Notes: generated by a model not told the origin, from the letters alone. DNA of 64,000 nucleotides from Mycobacteroides chelonae (GCF_016767715.1 NZ_CP050145.1:1-64000), one strand, 5' to 3'. Shown: positions 20,070 to 28,642, numbered from the stretch's first letter. Program-made: numbers and translations.

Positions 20070-20294
20070 GTGAATGACGAGCAGGAGCTGCAGCGTGAGC
20101 TCGACCTGATCCGTGGTGTCGCCGATCGCAGCGTCATGGATATCGAAGCCGCAGGCAGGGAAGCCATCGCAGAAATCGATCGACGGGCGACCGCGAACCC
20201 GGTACAGGATGCGCAGGCTCAGGTGAGGCCGCCTGCGTCGTCACCATCGGATCTTGACGAGGATGACTTCTATCAGTTCCAGAGGTTCCGCTGA
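20070..20294 (+). CDS. Small protein with acidic-aromatic tail (unit E)
   Basis: A 74-residue protein: an N-terminal helix (NDEQELQRELDLIRGVADRS onward), an Ala/Gln/Pro linker and the tail DLDEDDFYQFQRFR. The tail matches those at 9606 and 17896. The GTG at 20070 is chosen because GGGAGG lies 8 bases upstream; another in-frame GTG at 20061 overlaps that ribosome binding site. It heads unit E, before an EspC-like gene and a long helical protein. No known family is recognised. Confidence 0.65.
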   Translation: MNDEQELQRELDLIRGVADRSVMDIEAAGREAIAEIDRRATANPVQDAQAQVRPPASSPSDLDEDDFYQFQRFR

Positions 20295-20310
20295 TGACGG
20301 AGGGTGGGCG

Positions 20311-20598
20311 GTGGGACTACAGATAGATCTCGATCAAGCCCGGCAAGTAGCGGCAGGCTTGAAGGGCCTCGGTGACCATTTGATCCCCGCCGGCTCACCC
20401 GCCGCAGAGGGTGCGGGCCCGGAAAAGTCCGTGGCCGCCACCCTAGCGGTGTCCGTGTCGAGCGATCACGTCGCCAAGGAGTACGGCACTTTGCTTCAGG
20501 AGGCGGCCGCGTTTTTGGGTCACGCGGTCCAGACGTTCGAAAATATGGACCAGAACAACGCGGCCAACATCAATGTGACCGGACCGCAGAGTATGTAG
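20311..20598 (+). CDS. EspC/WXG-like small ESX-associated protein
   Basis: A 95-residue helical protein with IDLDQARQVAAGLKGLGDHL near the start and a second helix ending in HAVQTFENMDQNNAANIN. Size and two-helix layout fit the EspC (DUF2580-like) or WXG100 class of ESX-associated proteins, although no WxG is present. The GTG at 20311 has GGAGGGTGGGCG just upstream. It lies 16 bases after the tail protein and 9 bases before the long gene, so it is part of unit E. Possible dimer partner of the next product. Confidence 0.65.
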   Translation: MGLQIDLDQARQVAAGLKGLGDHLIPAGSPAAEGAGPEKSVAATLAVSVSSDHVAKEYGTLLQEAAAFLGHAVQTFENMDQNNAANINVTGPQSM

Positions 20599-20607
20599 GT
20601 CCGTGCG

Positions 20608-22155
20608 ATGCCCACAAAGACAGAGATTCTCAACTGGCGAACGGATCACCTTGGCGCAGCGGCTAAGTCGTGGGGCGACCAAGCGACACAGCTTGAGTCG
20701 GCAGTCAACGGTGCACAGGGATTGCTGGACAGGCTGCAAGGTTCAGGCCAGTTTGTCGAGGCATTTCGGACGCGGTTGAAAGGCTACATCGACAAAACAC
20801 GGCCGAAAGTGGACAAATTGAAGTCCGCCAAGCAGGTGGCGGAATCGTCCGAACAACAATTGAAGGGCGCCAAAGACAAGGCCGTGTATGCCGTTCACGA
20901 TCCCGAAGACGAAGACTTCAACGTGAACGAGGACCTGTCGGTGACCGAGCGGCGGTCACATTCTGGGCTCGATCGTCTGAAGCGGGCGATACGAAGGCGA
21001 TGGCTGCAGGGCATTCTTGCCGTTAGGGCAAACGAGCTGGAGGCGACGGACAACGCGATTGCACGCAAACTGCATGAAATTGCGCAAGACCTAGGCAATT
21101 TCCATCTTGAAGGCCCGGACGGTAATACAGACTTCAGTGGAGATCCGAACAATCCGAAGATCATGGGACCAGCGAAACCACTCGGACCAATCGAGCAGGA
21201 AGATTACGACCTGGGCTACACGTTCTTGGATGAAAACGGGAACCCGCTTCCAATGTTGGATGAGAACGGAAACGTGGTGATTGACCCGAAAACCGGTAAG
21301 CCGGTTCCGGATTCTGTATGGGGGGACCCGGCCGACAACAACGCGGACGGATCTCCACGAGTGCCCCATCCGCCCCGCGACCATCATTTTGCGGATATGG
21401 ATGCTAACGATCCGTATCGAACACTTCCGACCGGGACGACAGTGGGTCCGAATGGGGAAAGGATCGCTCTCGTAAGTAGGCCCCCGGATGATCCCGCATG
21501 GGCAGAAAACCAAACCAAGAACGGAAAGAGCGTGTATGTCACTCAAACTGAGGCGTACGACGTTACAAGGCAGCCGCCCCAAAGCCTAGGTAAGTTGCAG
21601 GGCGTAGACGGAAGCAAGGTCTACCAGGGAAGCGTCGTTTACGACAAAGCATCGGGACGAATGTATGTCGTCGGAAACCATGGCGATGGACGCAGCGACA
21701 CGGCCCGAGGTATGTGGCGGTCTGATCCGGTCGACCCCAACCATCCGAACGACTGGGTGAAGACATTGCGGTATCAAGGCGACGTTACTAGCCTGCCGGG
21801 TTCGCGAGAGAGCAGTCTCGTCGCGTTACCGCATGGCGGCGTCGCGCTGTTTGGAGCCGACGACTACACCCCGGAGCAAGGCCGCAACATGGCAGTCGGT
21901 GCCATCACCGCGTCAACTCCCGAGGGGCTGCTGCAGGCCAGGCCAGTCACGGACCTGATGCCTGCCGGCCAGACTCCGTGGCCCGGTGGCGCGCCCTATG
22001 CGGCCCTTCCAACGGGTGTTCGTTGGGATCCAGCGCTTCGCGCCGATGTCGTGGACACCCGCATCAGTGTTTGGCGGGGTGTCCCGGGTTTCCCGGGCGC
22101 ATATCCTCCGGTCACTTATCAAACGTCAGTGCCGATATTTCAACCGAACTCCTAG
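20608..22155 (+). CDS. Long ESX-associated protein with unknown C-terminal domain
   Basis: A 515-residue protein. Residues 1-170 are helical and resemble the N-terminal domain of long WXG/ESX-type proteins (TDHLGAAAKSWGDQATQLESAV onward, basic helix RLKRAIRRRW). A linker with near-repeated LDENGNPLPMLDENGNVVID follows, then a beta-rich C-terminal domain (about 290-515) with KVYQGSVVYDKASGRMYVVGNHGDG and SSLVALPHGGVALFGADDY, reminiscent of propeller-type strands. I do not recognise the domain or any catalytic residues. The gene looks lower in GC than its neighbours by eye. It is followed by a secreted protein gene, as expected for an effector with a cognate partner. Confidence 0.62.
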   Translation: MPTKTEILNWRTDHLGAAAKSWGDQATQLESAVNGAQGLLDRLQGSGQFVEAFRTRLKGYIDKTRPKVDKLKSAKQVAESSEQQLKGAKDKAVYAVHDPEDEDFNVNEDLSVTERRSHSGLDRLKRAIRRRWLQGILAVRANELEATDNAIARKLHEIAQDLGNFHLEGPDGNTDFSGDPNNPKIMGPAKPLGPIEQEDYDLGYTFLDENGNPLPMLDENGNVVIDPKTGKPVPDSVWGDPADNNADGSPRVPHPPRDHHFADMDANDPYRTLPTGTTVGPNGERIALVSRPPDDPAWAENQTKNGKSVYVTQTEAYDVTRQPPQSLGKLQGVDGSKVYQGSVVYDKASGRMYVVGNHGDGRSDTARGMWRSDPVDPNHPNDWVKTLRYQGDVTSLPGSRESSLVALPHGGVALFGADDYTPEQGRNMAVGAITASTPEGLLQARPVTDLMPAGQTPWPGGAPYAALPTGVRWDPALRADVVDTRISVWRGVPGFPGAYPPVTYQTSVPIFQPNS

Positions 22156-22163
22156 GAGAAATC

Positions 22164-22670
22164 ATGATGTTGATGGGGCGACTGGCCGCGGGTCTCGTCA
22201 TTGCGATGTCTGCGATCGCGTGCCAAGCGATTCCGGCGCCGGAAGCCGCCGGCCAACCGCCACAGGGTTTCCCGGATCTAGGTGGGTTCAAGGCTGTTGA
22301 CTCGAAGCCTTTCCGGCAGCAGTCCCGAGGCGGCATGTATTCGAGCTTTGTGACGGCTGACGGGTTGATTAGCTGCACCATGGCCAGCGGTTCTAGCTCT
22401 GGGTGTCGAGGAGATCTTCCGGGTGTTCCAAGATCAGAGGGCAGTGGTGACGGAGCGGGATGCGCCGTGGTGGGGGGTTGGGATCAGTACAGTTTTTCAA
22501 GTACGACCGTCCACTGCCCGCCGTACTCTGGTGAAAAGCTGAATCAAAACGAAAAGCTGGTAGATGGTGATATGACTTGCGCTGTTGGCGGTGATCGCCT
22601 CGTTGCGTGTATCAACACCAGAGGAAACCACGGTTTCGTCTTGCGTCCCGAAGGCAGCTGGACCTTCTAA
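22164..22670 (+). CDS. Small secreted or lipid-anchored protein (unit E)
   Basis: A 168-residue protein with a hydrophobic N-terminus ending in MSAIACQAIPAP. The Cys could be lipidated, though position -3 is Ala rather than Leu, so simple secretion is also possible. The mature part is Gly/Ser-rich with several further Cys (LISCTM, SGCRG, AGCAVVGG, TVHCPP, MTCAVGG, VACIN), suggesting disulfides outside the membrane. ATG at 22164 is preceded by AGGAGAA. It is the last gene of unit E, 8 bases after the long ESX-like gene. Function unknown. Confidence 0.62.
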   Translation: MMLMGRLAAGLVIAMSAIACQAIPAPEAAGQPPQGFPDLGGFKAVDSKPFRQQSRGGMYSSFVTADGLISCTMASGSSSGCRGDLPGVPRSEGSGDGAGCAVVGGWDQYSFSSTTVHCPPYSGEKLNQNEKLVDGDMTCAVGGDRLVACINTRGNHGFVLRPEGSWTF

Positions 22671-22702
22671 CTGTTGTCACCGCCCACCCGTACCCTAACC
22701 GC

Positions 22703-23275
22703 ATGGCCGCCGACCCCCCCACCATCTACTTTGCGTCGCAACGAGACTGGGAAGAGTGGCTGGAAGAGAACCACGCGGACTCCCCCGGCGTGTGGATCAA
22801 GATGGCCAAGAAGGCCAGCGGCATCCCCAGCGTCAACCACAAGGAAGCCCTGGAGGAAGCACTCTGCTTCGGGTGGATCGACGGACAAGCCAAATCGCTC
22901 GACGAGCTGTACACCCTGCGCATGTTCACCCCACGCCGCGCCCGCAGCACCTGGTCGAAGATCAACGTCGGCCATATCGAACGGCTTACCGGCGAGGGCC
23001 GGCTCAGGCCCGCAGGCCTACGAGAAGTAGACGCCGCCAAGGCTGACGGCCGTTGGGACGCCGCCTACAGCTCGCAGGCCACCATCGAAGTCCCCGAGGA
23101 CTTCGCGCAGGCACTGCGCGCCGAGCCGCAAGCACAGCAGTTCTTCGACTCTCTGACCAAGACGGCGCGCTGGCCGTTCCTGTTCCGCCTCACCACCATC
23201 AAGAGACCAGATACTCGTGCCCGGCGGATCGTGCAGTACGTCGAGCTGTTGGCGCAGGGAAAGAAGTTGAGCTAG
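22703..23275 (+). CDS. YdeI/OmpD-associated family protein
   Basis: A 190-residue protein of the YdeI/OmpD-associated family: IYFASQRDWEEWLEENH at the start, then ALCFGWIDGQAKSLDE and TPRRARSTWSKINVGHIERL, ending in RIVQYVELLAQGKK. Family members are linked in some bacteria to protection from antimicrobial peptides, but the biochemical role is unclear. The ATG at 22703 is chosen because it begins the conserved region. It has no SigM-type promoter and is probably outside the ESX island. It converges on the methyltransferase gene, with 3 bases between stop codons. Confidence 0.85.
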   Translation: MAADPPTIYFASQRDWEEWLEENHADSPGVWIKMAKKASGIPSVNHKEALEEALCFGWIDGQAKSLDELYTLRMFTPRRARSTWSKINVGHIERLTGEGRLRPAGLREVDAAKADGRWDAAYSSQATIEVPEDFAQALRAEPQAQQFFDSLTKTARWPFLFRLTTIKRPDTRARRIVQYVELLAQGKKLS

Positions 23276-23278
23276 CGC

Positions 23279-24199
23279 TCAGGCCTTGTGCGCCACGGAC
23301 ACGATGTAGTCCGAATGCAGCGAGAAGAGCCGCATACCCACCGAATTGAACTGCGCGCGCAGCAGCGGGTTGACATGTTTCATGTCGGGTTGGCGCAACC
23401 GCTTGGCCAGGAACTTGGACAGCGGTGGATAGACATCATCGGCGATGGACCATGTCTCGGCCCGGGCAAAGCCCATGTCCAGCAGCAGATCTCGGTATCC
23501 CTGTACATCGACGGCCCAGGGCACCGCGCTCGGTGACGCACCCTGCCAGCCCCGACGCGCCACCTGATTGCGTGCCAGCGCGGTCAGCGCGGTGCGCCGC
23601 GGGACGATATCCGCCGTCACCAGGCGTCCACCGGGCTTGAGCACGCGCAGCGCCTCCCGGAAGAAGTCGATGCGCGACGGGAAATGAAAGGCCGACTCCA
23701 GCGCCACCACCTTGGTGCAGGACTCGTTGCCGAACGGTAGATCGGTGGCCGAGGCCTTGACGTAGGAGATCGTGTCGGACAGACCGGCCTCGGCGACCCG
23801 TCGAGTCGAGATCGCGATCTGCTCCTCGGCGATGTTGACCCCGGTGATCTTCTTCACCTTGAACTCGTTGGCCCACAGAATGTCTTGATCGCCGTATCCG
23901 CAGCCGCAGTCCACCACCACATCCTTCGAGGTGAACCCCGCGCTAGAGGCAACCAGGCGCGCAAGGTCGCGGCTGGCCTCGTCGAGGGTTGTCGGGTGGT
24001 CGCGCCAGTACCCGAAGTTGATGAAGAGCGACTCTTCGCCGAATAAGTTCTGCGGACCGACGATGTCGTAGACCATTCCGGTCTTGGGGCCGTCGGCGTT
24101 CGACACCGCGACCGCCGCCATGCGCCGCCACTCGTCGGCCCATCGGCGTAGCCGTTCGCCGGTGGATTCCTCGGTGAAATCGGACGTCAGAGTGGTCAT
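23279..24199 (-). CDS. SAM-dependent methyltransferase (sterol/tocopherol type)
   Basis: A 306-residue class I methyltransferase. Motif I VVDCGCGYGDQD (about residues 95-106), post-I NIAEEQIAISTRR, and LKPGGRLVTADIVPRR resemble sterol C24, tocopherol and fatty-acid-type methyltransferases. The substrate cannot be told from sequence alone; lipids are likely. The ATG at 24199 has AAGGGAGC upstream; a longer in-frame extension to 24286 lacks support. It is divergent from gyrA. Confidence 0.82.
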   Translation of the reverse strand: MTTLTSDFTEESTGERLRRWADEWRRMAAVAVSNADGPKTGMVYDIVGPQNLFGEESLFINFGYWRDHPTTLDEASRDLARLVASSAGFTSKDVVVDCGCGYGDQDILWANEFKVKKITGVNIAEEQIAISTRRVAEAGLSDTISYVKASATDLPFGNESCTKVVALESAFHFPSRIDFFREALRVLKPGGRLVTADIVPRRTALTALARNQVARRGWQGASPSAVPWAVDVQGYRDLLLDMGFARAETWSIADDVYPPLSKFLAKRLRQPDMKHVNPLLRAQFNSVGMRLFSLHSDYIVSVAHKA

Positions 24200-24398
24200 G
24201 GCTGGCAGCTCCCTTTCGGCCCTGGCCGCCTCGTTGCGGCTCACGCCTGCGTAACAAACAGTACCGGATACCTGGGATATCGGCATCTAAAGCCGCTGAG
24301 AACGACGCACGGGCCTGGATCCGAGAAACCCATCGCAGAAGTGACTAGGCTGGTGGGGTTGCCCGGCCTTCTCCGGGCGCAGCATGAACGAGGAGCAC

Positions 24399-26912
24399 AT
24401 GACCGACACAACGCTGCCCCCCGGCGGTGACGACGCCGTCGACCGGATCGAACCGGTAGACATCCAGCAGGAGATGCAGCGCAGCTACATCGATTACGCC
24501 ATGAGCGTGATCGTGGGCCGCGCCCTGCCCGAAGTGCGCGACGGCCTCAAGCCCGTGCACCGCCGCGTCCTTTACGCGATGTACGACTCCGGGTTCCGGC
24601 CCGACCGCAGCCACGCCAAGTCGGCGCGCTCGGTGGCCGAGACCATGGGTAACTACCACCCACACGGCGACGCCTCCATCTACGACACCTTGGTGCGTAT
24701 GGCGCAGCCCTGGTCGCTGCGTTACCCGCTGGTGGACGGCCAAGGAAACTTCGGCTCGCCGGGTAACGATCCCGCCGCCGCCATGCGTTACACCGAGGCC
24801 AGGCTGACACCGCTGGCCATGGAAATGTTGCGTGAAATCGATGAGGAGACAGTCGATTTCATTCCCAACTACGACGGCCGGGTCATGGAGCCGACCGTGC
24901 TGCCGAGCCGGTTCCCGAACCTGCTGGCCAACGGCAGCGGCGGTATCGCCGTCGGTATGGCCACCAACATGCCGCCGCACAACCTGCGTGAGTTGGCCGA
25001 GGCCGTGTACTGGGCGCTGGACAACCACGAGGCCGACGAGGAGACCACCCTCAAGGCGGTCTGCGAAAAGATCACCGGCCCCGATTTCCCGACATCCGGC
25101 TTGATCGTTGGGACACAAGGGATTCACGACGCGTACACCACCGGGCGCGGCTCCATCCGCATGCGCGGTGTCGCCGAGATCGAGGAAGACTCCAAGGGCA
25201 GGACGTCTTTGGTGATCACCGAGTTGCCGTACCAGGTCAACCACGACAACTTCATCACTTCGATCGCCGAGCAGGTGCGCGACGGCAAGATCGCCGGCAT
25301 CTCCAACATCGAAGACCAGAGCTCCGACCGTGTCGGCCTGCGAATCGTGGTGGTGCTCAAGCGCGATGCCGTTGCCAAGGTGGTGCTGAACAACCTCTAC
25401 AAGCACACCCAGCTGCAGACCAGCTTCGGCGCCAACATGCTGTCGATCGTCGACGGCGTGCCGCGCACGCTACGCCTGGATCAGCTGATCCGGCTGTACG
25501 TCAATCACCAGTTGGACGTCATCGTTCGGCGTACCCGGTACCGGTTGCGCAAGGCCAACGAGCGCGCCCACATCTTGCGCGGTCTGGTCAAAGCCCTTGA
25601 CGCCCTTGATGAAGTGATCGCATTGATCCGCGCCTCGGCGACGGTCGACATCGCGCGCCAGGGCCTGATCGAGCTACTCGACGTCGATGAGATCCAGGCC
25701 CAGGCCATCCTCGACATGCAGCTGCGTCGCCTGGCGGCCCTGGAGCGGCAGAAGATCGTCGACGACCTGGCCAAGATCGAGGCCGAGATCGCCGACCTCG
25801 AGGACATCCTGGCCAAGCCGGAGCGTCAGCGCGCCATCGTCAAGGACGAACTCGCCGAGATCACCGAGAAGTACGGCGACGACCGCCGCACGCGCATCAT
25901 CTCCGCCGACGGCGATGTCGCCGACGAAGACCTCATCGCACGTGAGGACGTCGTCGTCACCATCACCGAAACCGGATACGCCAAGCGCACCAAGACCGAC
26001 CTGTATCGCAGCCAGAAGCGCGGCGGTAAGGGCGTGCAGGGGGCGGGCCTCAAGCAGGACGACATCGTCAAGCACTTCTTCGTGTGCTCCACGCATGACT
26101 GGATCCTGTTCTTCACCACCAAGGGTCGCGTCTACCGCGCTAAGGCGTACGACCTGCCCGAGGCCGCCCGCACCGCGCGCGGCCAGCACGTTGCGAACCT
26201 GCTGGCCTTCCAGCCCGAGGAGCGCATCGCGCAGGTCATCCAGATCAAGGGTTACGAGGACGCGCCGTACCTGGTGCTGGCCACCAAGAACGGTCTGGTC
26301 AAGAAGTCCAAGCTCACCGACTTCGATTCCAACCGCAGCGGCGGCCTGGTGGCCGTCAACTTGCGCGACGGCGACGAACTGGTGGGCGCGGTGCTGTGCG
26401 CGGCCGAGGACGACTTGCTGCTCGTATCGGCGCATGGTCAGTCCATCCGGTTCAGTGCGACCGACGAGGCATTGCGGCCGATGGGCCGCGCTACCTCCGG
26501 TGTGCAGGGCATGCGGTTCAACGGCGAGGACGAGCTGTTATCGCTCAACGTCGTCAGCGAGGGCACCTACCTGCTGGTGGCCACGTCGGGCGGCTACTCC
26601 AAGCGCACCGCGATCGAGGAGTACCCGGTGCAGGGGCGTGGCGGTAAGGGTGTGCTGACGGTTCAGTACGACCCGCGCCGCGGCTCTCTGGTGGGTGCGC
26701 TGATCGTGGACGAAGAGGCCGAGCTTTACGCCATCACCTCGGGCGGCGGGGTCATCCGCACCATCGCGAAACAGGTTCGTAAGGCCGGCCGCCAGACCAA
26801 GGGCGTGCGGTTGATGAACCTCGGCGAGGGCGACACCTTATTGGCAATCGCGCATAATGCCGATGAGGGTGATGCTGACCCTGACGACGACACAGCCGGC
26901 GCAAGCGAGTAA
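24399..26912 (+). CDS. gyrA: DNA gyrase subunit A
   Basis: Breakage-reunion subunit of gyrase. The 837-residue product has the winged-helix region, the catalytic Tyr131 (RYTEARLT), a coiled tower and six C-terminal beta-pinwheel blades with the GyrA box QKRGGKG. In the quinolone region the sequence is [11 protein letters not shown], with Ala92 (E. coli Ser83) and Asp96 (E. coli Asp87). There is no intein. The ATG at 24399 ([10 protein letters not shown]) has GAGGAG immediately upstream and fits family starts; an ATG at 24384 adds five residues. A GCCCGG/CCGGGC hairpin (24361-24378) sits in the leader. It is separated from gyrB by the accessory island. Confidence 0.98.
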   Translation: MTDTTLPPGGDDAVDRIEPVDIQQEMQRSYIDYAMSVIVGRALPEVRDGLKPVHRRVLYAMYDSGFRPDRSHAKSARSVAETMGNYHPHGDASIYDTLVRMAQPWSLRYPLVDGQGNFGSPGNDPAAAMRYTEARLTPLAMEMLREIDEETVDFIPNYDGRVMEPTVLPSRFPNLLANGSGGIAVGMATNMPPHNLRELAEAVYWALDNHEADEETTLKAVCEKITGPDFPTSGLIVGTQGIHDAYTTGRGSIRMRGVAEIEEDSKGRTSLVITELPYQVNHDNFITSIAEQVRDGKIAGISNIEDQSSDRVGLRIVVVLKRDAVAKVVLNNLYKHTQLQTSFGANMLSIVDGVPRTLRLDQLIRLYVNHQLDVIVRRTRYRLRKANERAHILRGLVKALDALDEVIALIRASATVDIARQGLIELLDVDEIQAQAILDMQLRRLAALERQKIVDDLAKIEAEIADLEDILAKPERQRAIVKDELAEITEKYGDDRRTRIISADGDVADEDLIAREDVVVTITETGYAKRTKTDLYRSQKRGGKGVQGAGLKQDDIVKHFFVCSTHDWILFFTTKGRVYRAKAYDLPEAARTARGQHVANLLAFQPEERIAQVIQIKGYEDAPYLVLATKNGLVKKSKLTDFDSNRSGGLVAVNLRDGDELVGAVLCAAEDDLLLVSAHGQSIRFSATDEALRPMGRATSGVQGMRFNGEDELLSLNVVSEGTYLLVATSGGYSKRTAIEEYPVQGRGGKGVLTVQYDPRRGSLVGALIVDEEAELYAITSGGGVIRTIAKQVRKAGRQTKGVRLMNLGEGDTLLAIAHNADEGDADPDDDTAGASE

Positions 26913-26922
26913 GGAGCTGTAG

Positions 26923-27879
26923 GTGAGTTCACCGAACGATCCGGGGGAGTCTGGCGCCAACGAACGCCCCGTGGACCAGGCGGACTTGCCTCCCTGGCAG
27001 CGGGCGGAGCGGCGGCGTGGTTCACACGCCGCCGCCACCGGCCCGCAGCGGATTCCCAGCAGGGAACCGCGCCCCGGCGGCGCACCGACGGAGATCATCC
27101 CCATCGTGGACGACGCCACCGCGCCTCCAACCGCTCCGACGTCGGCGCCGCGGCCCGGGCCCCGCCCGTCGGCCGGCCTGGATGCCCGGCTCAGCCGGTT
27201 CATCTCGGGCACCGCGGCCCCGGCCGGATTCAACACCCCGCCGGAGCGTCCCGAACCCGAAGCAGCAGTGCCGGAGCTGGAGCCCTACGACGAGGCGCCG
27301 GAGCATCCCGAGGTGCCGGAGCGTCCCGAAAGAACCGAGCGGCCCCAACGATCCGAGCCGGTGCGTTCGGGCACCCCGTGGGGCGAGGCGAGCGCGCAGG
27401 AGCCCGTGCGCGCCCCCAAGAACAATGACCTGCCCGACCTGTCGGGCCCGGTCCCCCGCCCTCCACGCAGAAGTGATGCGGCACAAGGTGGTTCGGCAGT
27501 GACGGTGGGCCCCTCGCGCCGCGGCCCGCTGCGGGCGGCCATGCAGATCAGGCGCGTGGATCCATGGGCGACCCTGAAGGTGTCGCTGGTGTTGTCGGTG
27601 GTGTTCTTCTTCGTCTGGATGATCGCCGTCGCGATGCTGTACCTGGTGCTCGGCGCGATGGGTGTGTGGTCGAAGCTCAACGAGAACGTCGGTGAGCTCA
27701 TCACCAACAGCGGCGGCGGTGAGCTGGTGTCCAGTGGCACCATCTTCGGCACCGCGCTACTGATCGGTTTGGTGAACATCGTGCTGATGACCGCGGCCGC
27801 CACCATCGGTGCGTTCATCTACAACCTGACCACCGATCTAGTTGGCGGTATCGAGGTCACACTGGCCGATCGCGACTAA
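26923..27879 (+). CDS. DUF3566 membrane protein
   Basis: A 318-residue homologue of the protein encoded after gyrA in M. tuberculosis. The first 200 residues are a disordered Pro/Glu/Arg-rich cytoplasmic region. The DUF3566 domain follows, with IRRVDPWATLKVSLVLSVVFFF and two transmembrane segments (about 224-248 and 282-302), ending in TTDLVGGIEVTLADRD. The function is not established, though conserved location near division genes suggests an envelope role. The GTG at 26923 follows AAGGAGCTGTAG, 10 bases after gyrA. Confidence 0.9.
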   Translation: MSSPNDPGESGANERPVDQADLPPWQRAERRRGSHAAATGPQRIPSREPRPGGAPTEIIPIVDDATAPPTAPTSAPRPGPRPSAGLDARLSRFISGTAAPAGFNTPPERPEPEAAVPELEPYDEAPEHPEVPERPERTERPQRSEPVRSGTPWGEASAQEPVRAPKNNDLPDLSGPVPRPPRRSDAAQGGSAVTVGPSRRGPLRAAMQIRRVDPWATLKVSLVLSVVFFFVWMIAVAMLYLVLGAMGVWSKLNENVGELITNSGGGELVSSGTIFGTALLIGLVNIVLMTAAATIGAFIYNLTTDLVGGIEVTLADRD

Positions 27880-27927
27880 CGGTTTGGGATGCAACCCATC
27901 CGTGCGGTAATCTCTGCCTTCGGTTCA

Positions 27928-28004
27928 GGGGCTATAGCTCAGGCGGTTAGAGCGCTTCGCTGATAACGAAGAGGTCGGAGGTTCGAGTCCTCCTAGCCCC
28001 ACCA
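27928..28004 (+). tRNA. ileT: tRNA-Ile (GAT)
   Basis: GGGGCTA pairs with TAGCCCC at the acceptor end. The D-arm GCTCAGGCGGTTAGAGC, anticodon stem-loop CTTCGCTGATAACGAAG (GAT, isoleucine) and T-arm GGAGGTTCGAGTCCTCC are all intact. The CCA end is encoded (28002-28004). It lies in the standard mycobacterial position after the DUF3566 gene. Confidence 0.97.
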
Positions 28005-28026
28005 CACTCGTTGGGAGGTCGACCAC

Positions 28027-28140
28027 ATGAGAGTGCTGTTGCTGGTGCTCACATTGCTGGGCGTGGCCTACGCGGCAGCAATCACCGTGGCGCGCAACAA
28101 CATGGAAGTGTGGCACACAGCAGCAGGTGAGGGGCCTTAG
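28027..28140 (+). CDS. DLW-39-like micro-protein between tRNA genes
   Basis: A 37-residue product: hydrophobic N-terminal segment (VLLLVLTLLGVAYAAA), then ARNNMEVWHTAAGEGP. Size, the single transmembrane helix, an acidic-hydrophobic-Trp element (EVW) and the position between tRNA-Ile and tRNA-Ala match the actinobacterial DLW-39 family of unknown function. GGGAGG lies a few bases before the ATG. Its last ten bases, including the TAG stop, are the first ten of tRNA-Ala. Confidence 0.72.
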   Translation: MRVLLLVLTLLGVAYAAAITVARNNMEVWHTAAGEGP

Positions 28141-28203
28141 CTCAGTTGGTAGAGCGCTACCTTTGCAAGGTAGATGTCAGGAGTTCGATTCTCCTAGGCT
28201 CCA
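28131..28203 (+). tRNA. alaT: tRNA-Ala (TGC)
   Basis: Acceptor GGGGCCT pairs with AGGCTCC (one G-T pair), D-arm GCTCAGTTGGTAGAGC, anticodon arm CTACCTTTGCAAGGTAG (TGC, alanine) and T-arm GGAGTTCGATTCTCC. No CCA is encoded. The 5' end overlaps the end of the micro-ORF. Confidence 0.97.
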
Positions 28204-28237
28204 CTCAAGTTTCTCGTTCGCGCGACCCGATCCGGCC

Positions 28238-28642
28238 CTACGGCTGAGGTTGCGAATCCACACTCGGTGCCAGCGGCGACGGTTCGGGCTGTCCTGAGCG
28301 CCGCAGCACGCTGAATGCGACGGCGCCCGCACCCAGCAGACCGACCACCGCAAGGCCGGTCAGCGCGCGCGGCAGCTTGCGCTTGCGGGCTCCGCTGACC
28401 ACCTCGGGCAGGGTGTCCACGACATCGGCGACGGCGTCCTGCACCTCCGACGACACCGCCTTGCCGCGACGCACCAGCTTGCCGGCCACGCCCGCCGCCG
28501 ATTTCGCCAGCCCGAACCCGAGGCCAGCGGTACCGCGTGAGACGTCGATAGGGGCCAGTGCGGCCTCCTTCAGACCCCGCACGAGCCGCTCCCCGGAGGT
28601 CAGCTTGACGGCGGGTTCGGAGGTCTTGGTCAGCAGGCTCAT
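28238..28642 (-). CDS. cwsA: Cell wall synthesis protein CwsA
   Basis: A 134-residue membrane protein: cytoplasmic basic/Ala-rich region, one transmembrane segment (about 92-111, ALTGLAVVGLLGAGAVAFSVL) and a short Pro/Ser-rich end. Size, topology and position between tRNA-Ala and ppiA match mycobacterial CwsA, which works with CrgA and Wag31 in cell division and polar wall growth. The ATG at 28642 is supported by AAGGGACC upstream. crgA lies about 5 kb away in the same window. Confidence 0.88.
   Translation of the reverse strand: MSLLTKTSEPAVKLTSGERLVRGLKEAALAPIDVSRGTAGLGFGLAKSAAGVAGKLVRRGKAVSSEVQDAVADVVDTLPEVVSGARKRKLPRALTGLAVVGLLGAGAVAFSVLRRSGQPEPSPLAPSVDSQPQP

Noticed and set aside
24361..24378. 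GCCCGG-CCGGGC hairpin before gyrA as a terminator or riboswitch
   Set aside because: It is only 6 bp, lacks a T-run, and is too small for a known riboswitch; it is mentioned as a leader hairpin only.
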